NCBI GenBank assembly: GCA_023430975.1
Contig: JAEYYB010000142.1
Span: 35,434-99,433 of the forward strand
Length of the DNA stretch: 64,000 nt
From: Bacillota bacterium
Lineage (GTDB): Bacteria; Bacillota; Clostridia; Acetivibrionales; DSM-2933
Reading direction: 5' to 3'
The notes under the pieces were generated by a model. It did no database searches. It was not told the origin of the DNA and saw nothing but the letters and a program-made list of their open reading frames with translations. The position numbers were made by a program, and so were the translations under genes. Shown in pieces: positions 52,328-63,600 of the stretch. How positions within the stretch are numbered: position 1 is the first letter of the stretch; each line of letters opens with the position of its first letter.

Positions 52328-53218
52328 TTATTTGCACTTCAAATACTCATTAACTTCCAATTTTAACCCTTCAACAAAAGGCATTGGCGAATACCCGAAA
52401 TCCTTTTTTGCTGCTTCATGTGAAAAGCTTCTATCTTCACCCATTCTTTGTACCTTTTCTATGAAATCAACCTTTCCAAAAGTACAAACCTTAAGGCATT
52501 TTGCCATAAATACGCCCAATACTAAAGGCACATTTATAAAAATTGTTTTTTTCTTCAAAATACTGCTTATCAACTTAAACATATCTATCATTGCAATAGG
52601 TTTTTCACCTGATAATATGTAATCTCCGTTCATGATTTCTTTATTCATTAATATTTGATAATATGCCTTTCCAAGATCCCTTCCATTGACAGGTTGAAGT
52701 AAATTCTTTCCTCGGTCAATAACCGGAAATATTCTTAATTTATCTATCATCTTAATAAATACAATCAAGTTTCTGTCGTTGATGCAGCCATAAATCATCG
52801 TAGGCCTCAGGTAAATTACCCCAATTGATGGCCTTTTGTCTTCCATTATTTTTTTGATTGTCAGTTCGATATTTTTATATTCTTCTGATGCAATTTTAAA
52901 CTTTGAATAAATACCGGTAGTATGGACAAGTATTACTCTTTTTACACTATTTTCTATAGCAGCTTTAATCAAGGCAGCAGAATAAAAAATTGAGCTGATA
53001 TGCACTACTGTATCTACTCCTACCATTGCTCTATTAATAATATCCTGGTCATTCAAATCTCCAACGACCTTTTCTATATTTAGTCCGCTATTATCTAATA
53101 AGTTTGTATCAGAGGTTGCCCTAACAACACAGCGAATAGGTCCTTCATAATTATTATCAATAAGTTCTTGTAAAAAGTACCTGCCACTGTGACCTGTGAT
53201 ACCTGTAACTAACAGCAT
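52328..53218 (-). CDS. NAD-dependent epimerase/dehydratase family protein
   Basis: 296 residues, extended SDR: MLLVTGITGHSGRYFLQEL (TGxxGxxG), IYLRPTMIYGCINDRN and LLQPVNGRDLGKAYYQIL. A Tyr-containing active site of form YxxxK is not obvious at the usual place (TTGIYSKFKIASEEYKN is the candidate). The sugar substrate is unknown; it probably modifies a nucleotide sugar for the polymer. Confidence 0.87.
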   Translation of the reverse strand: MLLVTGITGHSGRYFLQELIDNNYEGPIRCVVRATSDTNLLDNSGLNIEKVVGDLNDQDIINRAMVGVDTVVHISSIFYSAALIKAAIENSVKRVILVHTTGIYSKFKIASEEYKNIELTIKKIMEDKRPSIGVIYLRPTMIYGCINDRNLIVFIKMIDKLRIFPVIDRGKNLLQPVNGRDLGKAYYQILMNKEIMNGDYILSGEKPIAMIDMFKLISSILKKKTIFINVPLVLGVFMAKCLKVCTFGKVDFIEKVQRMGEDRSFSHEAAKKDFGYSPMPFVEGLKLEVNEYLKCK

Positions 53219-53258
53219 TTATCCACCCCAATTATCTTAATAATTCCTTAGTAATATT

Positions 53259-54158
53259 TTAGAAATTCCTCAGCTTTTTGTGAAACAATCCATGTATAAA
53301 GCCCTTAAACATGGCCTTTAACTTGACAAATCGCTTTTCCTCAAACAATAACATAAGAATAAGCGATTTAAATCGTGTGAATGCCGTGTCAATGGCCCAA
53401 AGCGGTTCTCTTGTCAGATACTCTTTTATAAGCACAATATGGTTACGGGTCATATAATACCGCCTCATCGGTGAGTGATTTGATGTTCCTGTACGCCTCC
53501 AGAGGAACTTATGCATGGTTGCTGCACCAAAGCTGTGCCTCATGATCTCCTTCCTGGTAAGTAGTATCTTGTACCCTTTGTGCTTTGCCCTGAGGCAAAA
53601 TTCATCATCAACATGGTCAATGAAAAAATCCGATCTGAAAAGCCCTACCTTATCAAAAACTTTCATGGGTATAAAGCTTCCTGACGTAATTACCGTAAGC
53701 ATTTCAAGCCACAGATTACTTTTGTCACTGTCATCACCGTAAACATTCTTATGGGTGTAGGTATCTATAAAATTGGAGCCTATTACAGCAATCTTTTCCT
53801 TTTCAGGATATGCTTCATAGACTTCGTATATACTCTCAAGCATATAATCCTCAATAACAGTATCCTGGTCAAACAATAGAACCCACTTGGAGCCTTTACT
53901 TTTGGCAAATTCAACTCCTCTATTAAGTGCCTCGGCAATACCCAGGTTACTGCCATTCTCAATGAGAAAGCAGTTTTCCATCCTGGAAACTATTTCCCTC
54001 ATCATTTCAATCTCACTTTGGGATGAATTATTATCAACCATCACAACTTTGCCTGATTGCCTTAATATTTTACTGACACGTTCTTCAAGTTGTTCATCAG
54101 GATGAAACGTAACAATTACTGCACATATTTGATTTTTAATAAAATCTAAATCCGTCAT
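53259..54158 (-). CDS. Glycosyltransferase family 2, rhamnosyltransferase-like
   Basis: 299 residues: ICAVIVTFHPDEQLEERVSKI, VVMVDNNSSQSEI, NLGIAEALNRGVEFA and LLFDQDTVI (DxD), then FFIDHVDDEFCLRAKHKG, a signature of RfbF/WsaF-type rhamnosyltransferases. dTDP-rhamnose enzymes in the same operon would supply the donor. Confidence 0.92.
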   Translation of the reverse strand: MTDLDFIKNQICAVIVTFHPDEQLEERVSKILRQSGKVVMVDNNSSQSEIEMMREIVSRMENCFLIENGSNLGIAEALNRGVEFAKSKGSKWVLLFDQDTVIEDYMLESIYEVYEAYPEKEKIAVIGSNFIDTYTHKNVYGDDSDKSNLWLEMLTVITSGSFIPMKVFDKVGLFRSDFFIDHVDDEFCLRAKHKGYKILLTRKEIMRHSFGAATMHKFLWRRTGTSNHSPMRRYYMTRNHIVLIKEYLTREPLWAIDTAFTRFKSLILMLLFEEKRFVKLKAMFKGFIHGLFHKKLRNF

Positions 54159-54188
54159 GCATACCCCTTATTACAAGCTTTATCATTA

Positions 54189-55163
54189 CTAAAATTTATA
54201 AAACAAATCCTTAGCTGCACTTATTAAGCCATTGGAATATTTGTGGTACTGCAGCGTCAAAATATTATCCATAACCTTTATGAATCTTTCTGTTACTTTC
54301 TTTGGAGGACAGGCTCGTAATTTAAGGAATTCCACCCTTTGCCTTGTAAGCTTGATGATCTCCTGGCTTGATGCCACCTGATCCTTAAGTTCAATAACTT
54401 TATTTAAAGCATCTAAATAATGCTCATATTCATTTTCATAATATACTCTATTATTTCTAAAACCCTTTTCCAGGCTGAATCTTTCATTTTTAATACCTCC
54501 AACCTGTTGATTGTTATGCTGCCTGTATTTAATTAAAGGCTCTTCAATGAACCTTATGTCACAGAAAAGTGCTATAACAAAGGCTATCCATGAGTCATGA
54601 TACCAGTTAACCGGTATCGGAAAAAATTTTTCCCTGTAGAGGCTTTTAAATGCCATTGTAGCACCCGTTGCAACATTCTGTTTAAGCAGCGTATTTATTG
54701 GTTTACCTCTTAGTATATCCTTCTTTTGCTTATTTGTAAAATTGGTTGAATCCCACATATTATACCCTAGAGGCTGTAATTTTTCATCAACTACCAGTGC
54801 ATCAGTAAATACAACCCCTGCTCCTGGTAATTTTTCAAATACACCAATTATTTTCTCAAGCTTTTCAGGAAGCCATACATCATCCTGGTCACATAATGCA
54901 ATAATATCTCCAGTGCACAGGCTTACACACTTTTCAAAGTTTTTGGTAGAACCCATGTTTTTATCATTTCTATATATATGAACCTGGAAGGGGCATGTCT
55001 TGGCAAACCTCTCCAGAATTCCCATTGTGTCATCACTAGAGCAATCGTCACAAACAACCATCTCATAGGGAAGCAACACTTGGGAAGCAATACTTTCCAG
55101 TTGTTCCTTTAAATACTTTTCACCGTTATAGGTGCACATTGCAACAGAAACCTTATGGGGCAT
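54189..55163 (-). CDS. Glycosyltransferase family 2 protein
   Basis: 324 residues: VSVAMCTYNGEKYLKEQLESI, VVCDDCSSDDT, NMGSTKNFEKC and ALCDQDDVWLPEKL (the DQDD metal site), typical of rhamnan and O-antigen GT2 enzymes. C-terminal 100 residues are helical. Gap of 9 bases after wzx. Confidence 0.93.
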   Translation of the reverse strand: MPHKVSVAMCTYNGEKYLKEQLESIASQVLLPYEMVVCDDCSSDDTMGILERFAKTCPFQVHIYRNDKNMGSTKNFEKCVSLCTGDIIALCDQDDVWLPEKLEKIIGVFEKLPGAGVVFTDALVVDEKLQPLGYNMWDSTNFTNKQKKDILRGKPINTLLKQNVATGATMAFKSLYREKFFPIPVNWYHDSWIAFVIALFCDIRFIEEPLIKYRQHNNQQVGGIKNERFSLEKGFRNNRVYYENEYEHYLDALNKVIELKDQVASSQEIIKLTRQRVEFLKLRACPPKKVTERFIKVMDNILTLQYHKYSNGLISAAKDLFYKF

Positions 55164-55172
55164 ACAATACTC

Positions 55173-56468
55173 CTATTTCAAAAAACTTATACCACTTTTC
55201 TTAAGATAAACTAATGTCAAAGCCACCACCAGAACCTCTATAAGAAGCACCGAATATGCGGCACCTAAAGTACCGAAAAAATAAATAAACAAAAACATGG
55301 TAACAATACCAACGGTGCTTGTTATCATATATATTCTTGAATATTCCTTTTTCAACCCAAGCGAAAGCATCCCCTGCACAGTAACTATATTTCCTATGAG
55401 TACAAGAAGAGGTGCAAACGCCAATATTTTAAGAACTCCTATTGAATTAACATAGTCGTCTCCTATAAACATTGTTACTATAAAATCTGCTTTAAATACA
55501 ATAATCAGTGAGCAGACAATTCCTACTGCACTAAAAATAACAAGTTCCTTTCGAATAAAACTTAAAACCCTTGCTGCTGATTCCTTCGCCAGCTTGTTTA
55601 CATAAGGATAAACAGTCTGGAAAAGCGGTGTTATAAGGCCTTGAACCGCAACCCTGATTTTATCCGCTCCGGCGTAGTACCCAGCCGCTTCCTTACCGAC
55701 TACAAATCCAAGTATAATTGTGGTTGATGATGTATAAACAACTATACTAACTGATGATACAAACACATACCAGCCTTCTACAATCTGAGTCCTTATATTC
55801 TTCATGTCAGGCATTTTAAACCTGACCTTGAATTTCAAGAAAACCAACCCCAGACTGATTAAGCCTATAGCTAGCGATGATAAGCTATTTAGTCCGACAT
55901 ATACATCCATTTGGTCTTTATTTTTCACAAGAACAAATATCAATATAGTTATTATACCCCTGCAAACAATGTTAAGGTATGTAATATACTTCATTTTCTC
56001 AATACCCTGGAAATACCAAATGGGAAACAATACATTCCCGAATACAATTCCATAGGATATGAGATATATGGTATAATCGCTTCTTAATCCTTCAATGCCA
56101 AATACCAAGGCAGACAAAATAATAAAGCCGATCAGGGACAAGGCAGCTTTAATTACCATAACCGAGCTGAAAATAGCGGATACTTTCTCCTTGTCATCTC
56201 TGTTGATGGAAATATCTCTGGTGGCTGACAAATTAAATCCATAATCGGTAAATATACTAAAGTAGGTCATTATGGCTGCAGCAATATTCACAGTCCCAAA
56301 ATTGGCAACACCCAATACCCTTGTTATGTAGGGAACAGTTATAAGGGGCAAAATATAATTAAGCCCCTGTACAACAGAAAGTGATATAAAATTCTTTACT
56401 AGCCCTGCAGCATCACCTGACGCCATAACCTTTTTCAGGTATGGTATGGGTAATTTATTTAAACTCAT
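55173..56468 (-). CDS. wzx: Oligosaccharide flippase (Wzx/MATE-like)
   Basis: 431 residues with about 12-14 membrane segments; the N terminus LVKNFISLSVVQGLNYILPLITVPYITRVLG is the polysaccharide-export (PF01943) signature. Moves the lipid-linked repeat unit to the outer leaflet. It overlaps rfbC by four bases (ATGA). Confidence 0.94.
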   Translation of the reverse strand: MSLNKLPIPYLKKVMASGDAAGLVKNFISLSVVQGLNYILPLITVPYITRVLGVANFGTVNIAAAIMTYFSIFTDYGFNLSATRDISINRDDKEKVSAIFSSVMVIKAALSLIGFIILSALVFGIEGLRSDYTIYLISYGIVFGNVLFPIWYFQGIEKMKYITYLNIVCRGIITILIFVLVKNKDQMDVYVGLNSLSSLAIGLISLGLVFLKFKVRFKMPDMKNIRTQIVEGWYVFVSSVSIVVYTSSTTIILGFVVGKEAAGYYAGADKIRVAVQGLITPLFQTVYPYVNKLAKESAARVLSFIRKELVIFSAVGIVCSLIIVFKADFIVTMFIGDDYVNSIGVLKILAFAPLLVLIGNIVTVQGMLSLGLKKEYSRIYMITSTVGIVTMFLFIYFFGTLGAAYSVLLIEVLVVALTLVYLKKSGISFLK

Positions 56469-57001
56469 AAAGTCCCAAGCTTTTTGTCCTTCTCAGAAAG
56501 GACAATTTCACCAATCCCCTCTAAAGGCCATTCTATACCAATGGAAGGATCGTTCCATATAATTCCGCTTTCATCTTCCGGGTGATAAAACTCAGTGCAC
56601 TTGTATGCAAACTCAGCCTCATCGGATAAAACCAAAAAACCGTGTGCAAACCCCGGCGGCACATAGAATTGCTTTTTATTCTCAGCTGACAGGACAACTC
56701 CAAACCATTTTTTATAGGTGGGAGAATCCTTCCTCATATCTACACCTACATCAAAAACCTCTCCGGACAACACTCTCACCAGCTTCCCTTGAGGGAAATT
56801 AACTTGAAAATGGAGTCCTCTTAAGACTCCTTTGAAGGATTTTGACTGGTTGTCCTGAACAAAAGCCACATCCAGTCCGGCTTCCTTGAAATCATTATAA
56901 TTATATGTTTCCATGAAATACCCTCTGTTATCTCCAAATACCTTTGGCTCTATAACATAAAGGTCTTTAATTCCCGTATCAATAAAATTGAATTTGCCCA
57001 A
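56465..57001 (-). CDS. rfbC: dTDP-4-dehydrorhamnose 3,5-epimerase
   Basis: 178 residues, cupin fold: RGLHFQVNFPQGKLVRVLSGEVFDVGVDMRKDSPTY, with the active-site His of RGLHFQ, and PPGFAHGFLVLSDEAEFAYKCTEFYHPEDESGI. Third step of dTDP-L-rhamnose synthesis. Two bases after rfbB. Confidence 0.97.
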   Translation of the reverse strand: MGKFNFIDTGIKDLYVIEPKVFGDNRGYFMETYNYNDFKEAGLDVAFVQDNQSKSFKGVLRGLHFQVNFPQGKLVRVLSGEVFDVGVDMRKDSPTYKKWFGVVLSAENKKQFYVPPGFAHGFLVLSDEAEFAYKCTEFYHPEDESGIIWNDPSIGIEWPLEGIGEIVLSEKDKKLGTL

Positions 57002-57003
57002 AA

Positions 57004-58062
57004 CTACACACCCTTTTCATACATACTTTTGTAATAATTCTGGTAATCTCCAGAGGTTATGTTATTCATCCATTCCTTGTTATCGAGATACCATTTTATT
57101 GTCTTTTCTATTCCAACTTCAAATGTTGTAACAGGATGCCATCCTAGCTCCCTTTTAATTTTTTCGGGATCGATACCGTATCTTCTGTCATGGCCTTTCC
57201 TATCTTCTACATACTTGATAAGACTTTCATCTATGGTTCCATCCACATGTTCTCTGAGATAGCCTATAATAGTTTTAACTATATGGATGTTCTCCCTCTC
57301 ATTATGACCTCCCACATTATATACCTCTCCAGTTCTGCCGTTATGAAGCACCATATCAATTGCACTGCAGTGGTCTTCAACATAAAGCCAGTCGCGGATA
57401 TTCTTTCCGTCACCATATACAGGAAGTGACTTTTTTGTAAGTGCATTGTTTATCATAAGAGGTATCAGTTTTTCAGGGAACTGGTATGGCCCGTAGTTAT
57501 TACTGCACCTTGTGATGTTTACAGGCATGCCGTAAGTGTCTGCATAAGCCTTAACAATAAGGTCTCCGCCTGCCTTGCTTGCTGAGTAGGGACTATGAGG
57601 GTCTAATGGAGTTGTCTCCATAAAGAAGCCCGTCTCACCAAGGGAGCCATATACTTCATCCGTAGAAACCTGCAAATATTTGACGCCTTCCTTGTATTTC
57701 CCATTTACTTCCCAGTATTTTCTGGCAATATTTAAGAGATTAGCCGTACCTCCCACATTTGTTTTAATAAATATGTCAGGATCAGTAATGCTCCTGTCAA
57801 CATGGCTTTCAGCGGCAAAATTTATTACATGGGATATATCATACTCCCTGAATAATTTATCTATCAACTCACTGTCACAAATATCCCCCTGAACAAACAC
57901 ATAATTCTTATTATCTTGGACGCATTTTAAGTTCTCCAGGTTCCCTGCATATGTTAATTTGTCTAAATTAATTAATTTTATATCATTATACTTATTAAGC
58001 ATGTAGATTACAAAATTGCTTCCAATAAACCCGGCTCCACCGGTAACTAACATGGTCTTCAT
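57004..58062 (-). CDS. rfbB: dTDP-glucose 4,6-dehydratase
   Basis: 352 residues from the ATG at 58062 (GGAGG 6 bases upstream); the frame extends 12 codons further without a site. TGGAGFIGSNFV binds NAD; STDEVYGSLGETG gives the catalytic Thr-Asp-Glu and PYSASKAGGD the YxxxK pair. Makes dTDP-4-keto-6-deoxyglucose. Confidence 0.98.
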   Translation of the reverse strand: MKTMLVTGGAGFIGSNFVIYMLNKYNDIKLINLDKLTYAGNLENLKCVQDNKNYVFVQGDICDSELIDKLFREYDISHVINFAAESHVDRSITDPDIFIKTNVGGTANLLNIARKYWEVNGKYKEGVKYLQVSTDEVYGSLGETGFFMETTPLDPHSPYSASKAGGDLIVKAYADTYGMPVNITRCSNNYGPYQFPEKLIPLMINNALTKKSLPVYGDGKNIRDWLYVEDHCSAIDMVLHNGRTGEVYNVGGHNERENIHIVKTIIGYLREHVDGTIDESLIKYVEDRKGHDRRYGIDPEKIKRELGWHPVTTFEVGIEKTIKWYLDNKEWMNNITSGDYQNYYKSMYEKGV

Positions 58063-58116
58063 AGTTTCCTCCAGATTGCATAGATGTAATAATTTCAATT
58101 AACGCTTTTAGTTTTT

Positions 58117-58839
58117 TTAGAGACATATCTCCATATTTTCAACAAGCTTACTTGCATAAGCCAGACTATCAAATGTCCCGGCATCGGTCCACCAACCCTT
58201 TAATACGTCGCTGGTCATTGTTCCTCTCCTGATGTACTCGTTATTTACATCGGTAATTTCCAGTTCTCCTCTGCCTGATGGCTTGAGGGTTTTAATTATC
58301 TCAAAGACACTGCTGTCATACATGTAAATTCCTGTTACACTATAGTTTGATTTTGGGTTCTTAGGCTTTTCCTCAATTGAAATAACCTTGTCACCGGAAA
58401 GTTCTGCAACCCCATATCTTTGTGGGTCTTCAACCTCTTTTATGAGAATCTTTGCTCCTTCAGGCTGCTTATTAAATTTTTCAACACAATCTTTTATATT
58501 ATCTTCAAATATGTTATCCCCTAAAATTACTACGCATTTGTCGTTTCCCACAAACTCCTCTGCAAGCCCTAAAGCCTGTGCAATTCCCCCAGCCTGATCC
58601 TGAATGCGGTAAGTAAACTTCAAGCCCATTTCATAACCGCTGCCTAGAAGATTTACTATTGATCCGGCATGTTCCTTTCCAGTTACTACAAAAATGTCCT
58701 TAAGTCCTGCTGATTTAAGCTTTGATATAGGATGATAAATCATTGGACATCTGCCAACAGGCAGAAGATGCTTATTTGTTACCTTTGTAAGCGGGTTCAA
58801 CCTTGAGCCTGTACCTCCTGCTAAAATTATGCCTTTCAT
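58117..58839 (-). CDS. rfbA: Glucose-1-phosphate thymidylyltransferase
   Basis: 240 residues from the ATG at 58839 (GGGAGAGG upstream); a frame-open start 15 codons earlier overlaps rfbD. MKGIILAGGTGSRLNPLT is the nucleotidyltransferase signature, with VVILGDNIFED (metal Asp), EEKPKNPKSNYSVTGIYMYD and WWTDAGTFDSL. Shorter than the 290-residue RmlA because the C-terminal allosteric extension is absent, a known short form. Makes dTDP-glucose. Confidence 0.95.
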   Translation of the reverse strand: MKGIILAGGTGSRLNPLTKVTNKHLLPVGRCPMIYHPISKLKSAGLKDIFVVTGKEHAGSIVNLLGSGYEMGLKFTYRIQDQAGGIAQALGLAEEFVGNDKCVVILGDNIFEDNIKDCVEKFNKQPEGAKILIKEVEDPQRYGVAELSGDKVISIEEKPKNPKSNYSVTGIYMYDSSVFEIIKTLKPSGRGELEITDVNNEYIRRGTMTSDVLKGWWTDAGTFDSLAYASKLVENMEICL

Positions 58840-58841
58840 AA

Positions 58842-59687
58842 TTAAACCTCTCCCTTCAAGTAATCTGTTAATGCCTCTTCCCAACTTCTGAATTCATTTA
58901 TACCTACAAGCTTTAGCATAAAATTATCTAGAACTGAATATTTTGGTCTTTCTGCGGGTCGGTTCAATTCTTCTGTAGTCATTTCACTAACTTTTATATT
59001 AATTCCTTTAATTTCAAAAATCTTTTTTGCAAACTGGTTCCAACTGCAGCTTCCTTCACAGGTCCCATGATAAGTTCCATAACTTTCAGTATTTATAAGC
59101 TTTATTATACACCTTGCCAAATCCTTGGTACTGGTAGGTGAACCAAACTGATCATCAACCACCTTAACCTCATCTTTTTCCTTTGCCAGCCTAAGCATTG
59201 TCCTTACAAAATTGTTCCCTTCTCCGTAAAGCCATGCTGTTCTTACTATAAAATGCCTTGGGTTTATATCCTTTACAAGTATTTCACCCATCGCCTTGCT
59301 TTTCCCATAAACACTTCTAGGGTTCATCGGATCAGTCTCAACTTTTGGAGTATTGCCTGTTCCGTCAAAAACATAGTCCGTTGATACCTGCACCATTTTT
59401 GCACCTATTGAAAATGCTGCCGCTGATAAATTTTGAGGACCTACTGCATTAACCCTGTAGGCATTCAATTCATCAGTCTCACATCCATCAACATTTGTAT
59501 ATGCCGCACAATTTATTATCACATCAGGCTTTTGGCTCCTAACAAGTTCAAAAACCATTTCCTGATTTGTTATATCAAGGTTATGAACATCAGTCTCAAT
59601 TAAACTATATGCTCCGTTAAACTCATTAAACTGCCTTGCCAATTCTAATCCAAGTTGGCCTCTACAGCCTGTTATAAGAACTTTCAT
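58842..59687 (-). CDS. rfbD: dTDP-4-dehydrorhamnose reductase
   Basis: 281 residues from the second ATG (59687), 7 bases after GGAGG; the first ATG is too close. MKVLITGCRGQLGLEL, VSTDYVFDGTGNTPKVETD and YGKSKAMGE (YxxxK) are all present. Final step of dTDP-L-rhamnose synthesis. First of the four rfb genes, two bases before rfbA. Confidence 0.97.
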   Translation of the reverse strand: MKVLITGCRGQLGLELARQFNEFNGAYSLIETDVHNLDITNQEMVFELVRSQKPDVIINCAAYTNVDGCETDELNAYRVNAVGPQNLSAAAFSIGAKMVQVSTDYVFDGTGNTPKVETDPMNPRSVYGKSKAMGEILVKDINPRHFIVRTAWLYGEGNNFVRTMLRLAKEKDEVKVVDDQFGSPTSTKDLARCIIKLINTESYGTYHGTCEGSCSWNQFAKKIFEIKGINIKVSEMTTEELNRPAERPKYSVLDNFMLKLVGINEFRSWEEALTDYLKGEV

Positions 59688-59731
59688 AGCCATTCCTCCA
59701 TCATATTATTATCAACTAATTAAGCAATGCC

Positions 59732-60649
59732 TTAGGACTGCTTTTTATACCAAAATTCAAAAACTGTGAGGAAAAACAATATAAACATAAACCCTGCAGC
59801 AAATGCCAGGATTATATTCACCATGATTTTGGGTGAAAGCTTAACTGGAGCACTGTCCTCATATGATACCTGAAGGTTCAACATATTGTCGATGGAACCA
59901 GTTTTTATAAGGGACATATCCTTTTCTATGACCTTGTATGAGTCATATGCCTGAGCAGCAAGCACATAATTGTTTTCAACTTCCCTGTACCTTACTCCAG
60001 CTTCACTAGAAAGGTTTTCAACCTTTCCGCCTTCTTTGGCTAAAAATTCATCCATTTCTTTTTTATACTTATTAAGGTTTTCACTCTCGTTTTTTAGTCC
60101 CTCTTTTACAAATAGTGATGTCTTCTCAACAGATTTTGCAGCTTCACCCGATACATAACCGGGAAGATAATCCTTTACAGCTTTTCCAACCTTCGCAAGC
60201 TCATCTGGAAATTGAGATTGGGCCACTATCGTAATCTGATTTAAGTCCTTATTACCGGAAACCTGCATTGATACTTTGCTGCCAAGGTTGCTACCACTGA
60301 ACACCTTATCTTTAAATTCGCTGCTACCGATCATGGAAGAAACAGAATCTGCATCATATCTTGGATATGACATTTTATTTAAAATAGCTCCTAAAATTCT
60401 ATTGGCATTCTTGTTGTAAGTCTCATTATTGCCCGGAACTCCAGCAGAAATGATTGTTTGTTGCGACTCCAGTCCTGTTTTAAGATCTACAGGTGTTATA
60501 TTGAATATTGTCCTGTAGCTATACGAAGGCGTAACAAAATACATGCTGACTACCGCACTTATTATTACACAGCATGCTGTAAATCCTAAAATTGTCCATT
60601 TTCTTTTTATTAATAGTTTAATTATATCTCTTAAGTTTATTTGATCCAT
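59732..60649 (-). CDS. Wzz-like polysaccharide chain-length regulator
   Basis: 305 residues with membrane segments at about 20-40 and 275-297 flanking an extracytoplasmic helical domain with coiled-coil character (GLKNESENLNKYKKEMDEFLAKEGG). N-terminal IKLLIKRKWTILGFTACCV is the Wzz signature. No tyrosine-kinase partner is seen in the window. The TAA stop opens TAAGGCATTGC, similar to A and B repeat ends, but only about 9 bases match. Confidence 0.9.
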   Translation of the reverse strand: MDQINLRDIIKLLIKRKWTILGFTACCVIISAVVSMYFVTPSYSYRTIFNITPVDLKTGLESQQTIISAGVPGNNETYNKNANRILGAILNKMSYPRYDADSVSSMIGSSEFKDKVFSGSNLGSKVSMQVSGNKDLNQITIVAQSQFPDELAKVGKAVKDYLPGYVSGEAAKSVEKTSLFVKEGLKNESENLNKYKKEMDEFLAKEGGKVENLSSEAGVRYREVENNYVLAAQAYDSYKVIEKDMSLIKTGSIDNMLNLQVSYEDSAPVKLSPKIMVNIILAFAAGFMFILFFLTVFEFWYKKQS

Positions 60650-60671
60650 TTAATAACTCCCCTAACTAAAA

Positions 60672-63600
60672 CTACATTTCTACAACCCTTATACTCTTTA
60701 TTTCAAGCTTTTCAGGAGCACTGATTCTCAATATATTATCCGAAGGTTTAAAATCCTTTGGAATAGAAACTTGGGTTGAATATACCTTTCCTGCTGATAT
60801 AAGGCTTTCCTGTCCTGTGCTTAAGCCCGTGATCCCATATGGCAAAGCTTTTACTGAAACTTCATTTGTGAGTTCAACCTCAATCTTATAATTCTTTTCA
60901 GGAGAAAAATTGAGCTTTCTTGTCTCAATATAGCCATCCTTTGCCCCATTAATGCTCTGCACCTCTAAAATACCATTTTCCTTTTCAGTTATAACCGCGT
61001 TATCTCCACTGGATACAAATTGGTCAGGCTTACCATTCATATCGGAATCTATTCCAGGAATATAGCTAAACACCAGCTTATCGGCATTGACACTTTCCAG
61101 CTTGTCCTGATTTTCTTTCAAGTACCTTGCCTTTTCATACAATTCCAATGTTGCAGCGTTAAGGACAAAAGGATTCATGTTGTTTTTATTTGCCTCAACT
61201 GCCTCATCTTTAACCTTTAACGCTTTATCCAGGAATGTTATAGCCTTGGTCTTTTCCTTGCTTTGTATATAGTAGCTGATGACACTGTAATATGCACTAA
61301 GCTTTTGCTGCCATTCTTCCGGTCTCAATGGGCGAAGCTTTGCAGCCCTGTCAAACAAAGACAACCCTTTGTCTATTTCTCCCATATTCAAATAGAATGA
61401 ACCAACCTTCGGCAGGTTTTCTACACTGTTCCACGCCAGCTTTTCAGCTACCTTAAGGGCATCCTTTGCACTGTCAATGTCCTTTTGGGTCTTCTGCTGC
61501 TTTGAAAGTATGAGTTTTACATAATCCAGCTTGTACTCTACCATCCACGGATCGAAACCTGCCGCACTATTCATAAGTGTTATGGACTGATCGGTGTTTG
61601 AAGAGCTCATACCTACTGCATCCCTGCCCTTTGCATTAGCCGACTTAATAAACACAGGAACAAACAATATTATTATGGAAAGAGTCAACATTACAAAAGC
61701 ATGGAGATTAACGGTTCTTATTTTTGCCAATTTGTTTAAAGATCCAATTATTGCATTTTTTGTTTCAACCTCTTCTTCAACAGGCGTGTTTCTATATCTT
61801 GAATTAAATATACCTAGCAGCTGCCAGAAAAGCAGGAACACTGCCGACAATGAGAAATCAAAATCCACAGCAGAATGCATCAACATTCCCAATATTGCAG
61901 CAAGCAAAGCCGCTTGCAGGATACGCTCCTCTACTTCTGATTTTCTCCTATATTTAATCTCCGAAACAAACATAGCTATTATTGATATTATGAGGAATAA
62001 CAGCACAATTATTCCTACAACACCGCATTCCACAGCTATTTGGGCAAAATAATTATGAGCCTGGGTACTCCAATATAGGAAAGACTGATATGAAAAATTC
62101 AATGCTGCCCAGGCTCCTCCGCCGCCGCCCAAGAACCAACGATCTTTGAACATATTCATGGCATCCCTGTTAAATATGGAACGCTCTACCAAACTTCTTG
62201 AAATAAAACTCATCTGTACACGCTCAGGTATATTTCCCAAGGAGTATTTATATTTCAATGCAATATTCTTGGCAACCTTTCCCGAACCTGCATCAACAAC
62301 CTTAACATTATCAAATACAGAGCTTGTACCACTGTAATCATTTCTGAATGTGATATTTACAACTTTGCTATCAGATGGAAGCTTAAATGGAAGCTCCCTA
62401 CTTTCAATGCCCTTTGTTGCAAGACCATTATATTGGGTAATATGAACCTCTCTTTCATTAACAACAAGGTCCCTTTCCCTCTTATAGTTTATTATTATGG
62501 AGTAAGCACTTGGCTTATCGCCCTTAATTTTCGCATCAACATCATAAACCAGCTTATAATCCCTGCCTGGCTCCAATACAACACTCTTAAGACTGCTTAC
62601 AACTCTGCTCTCCGAGCCTTCTGGATAAACCAGTTCAAGCTTTTCTGTTGAATTCATCGATACAACAACCGCAACTACGGCGGCAATAGCACCTAATGCA
62701 AATAGTGCAGCATATATCTTCCAGTTTAGCTTCTCCAAAACTGGAGAAGCAAACGAAACAACAATGTTTATTATAGCAGAAATTACAATTCCTGCAAACA
62801 ATAAAATCCATATTTTAGATTCATTTCCTACATTATTCATTACATACTTGTACATCATAGCAGATATTATACCTGCACATATGACGGAGGAAAATCCATA
62901 AATAACACCTTTAATCCTGCTCCCTTTTGGAAGAGCAATAAGAAAAATGACAGCTGCAACAGGCACAACCGCAATCATACCACGGCTTTGTGTAAATACA
63001 AAGGTAGTTAGGAATATAAATGAGCAAACAGCTGGTATTATTTTCAACCATCTGTTTTTAATTATCATGGAAAGAGTAATAGATACCAGGAATACCGCCA
63101 CAAGATAAGACGCAAGAGCATTGGGGTACTGCAAGGTAGAGTAAATTCTATGTGTAACAAAGGTACCAAAAATAGTATCGCTGCCGGTGATCGAGTTTAT
63201 CAGTTTAGCTATATTTTGCCCAGTCGCACCGTCAAAACCAATTATACAAATGCCTACAGATGTTCCCAATATGACCCACAATACTGCCAGCTTTGATTTC
63301 ATTGTTGTAATAAGGTCCGAAAGCATGATAAATACAGCAATATACATGCAATATTTGAGCCACTCAATAACAGCAAGCCTTGGTGCCACTGCCAAACGGA
63401 TTCCTACTATATATAATAGCACCGATATGAAATAGACGATGGTAAATGCTATAGCCGCGTAATCTATTGGGGTGACGAGTAACCGTTTGTCACGGATGAG
63501 AAACTTGTATGCCCAGAAGGCTGTGAATATGATAAAGATAAATATCTCTGCCGGAATTTGCTCTGCTTCAAAGTACATCCCGCGTAAGAATGGGGGGAAA

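Noticed and set aside
59732..59745. Repeat-like TAAGGCATTGC at the stop of the wzz-like gene
   Set aside because: Only about 9 bases match A or B ends, and no inner element sequence follows, so it could be chance.
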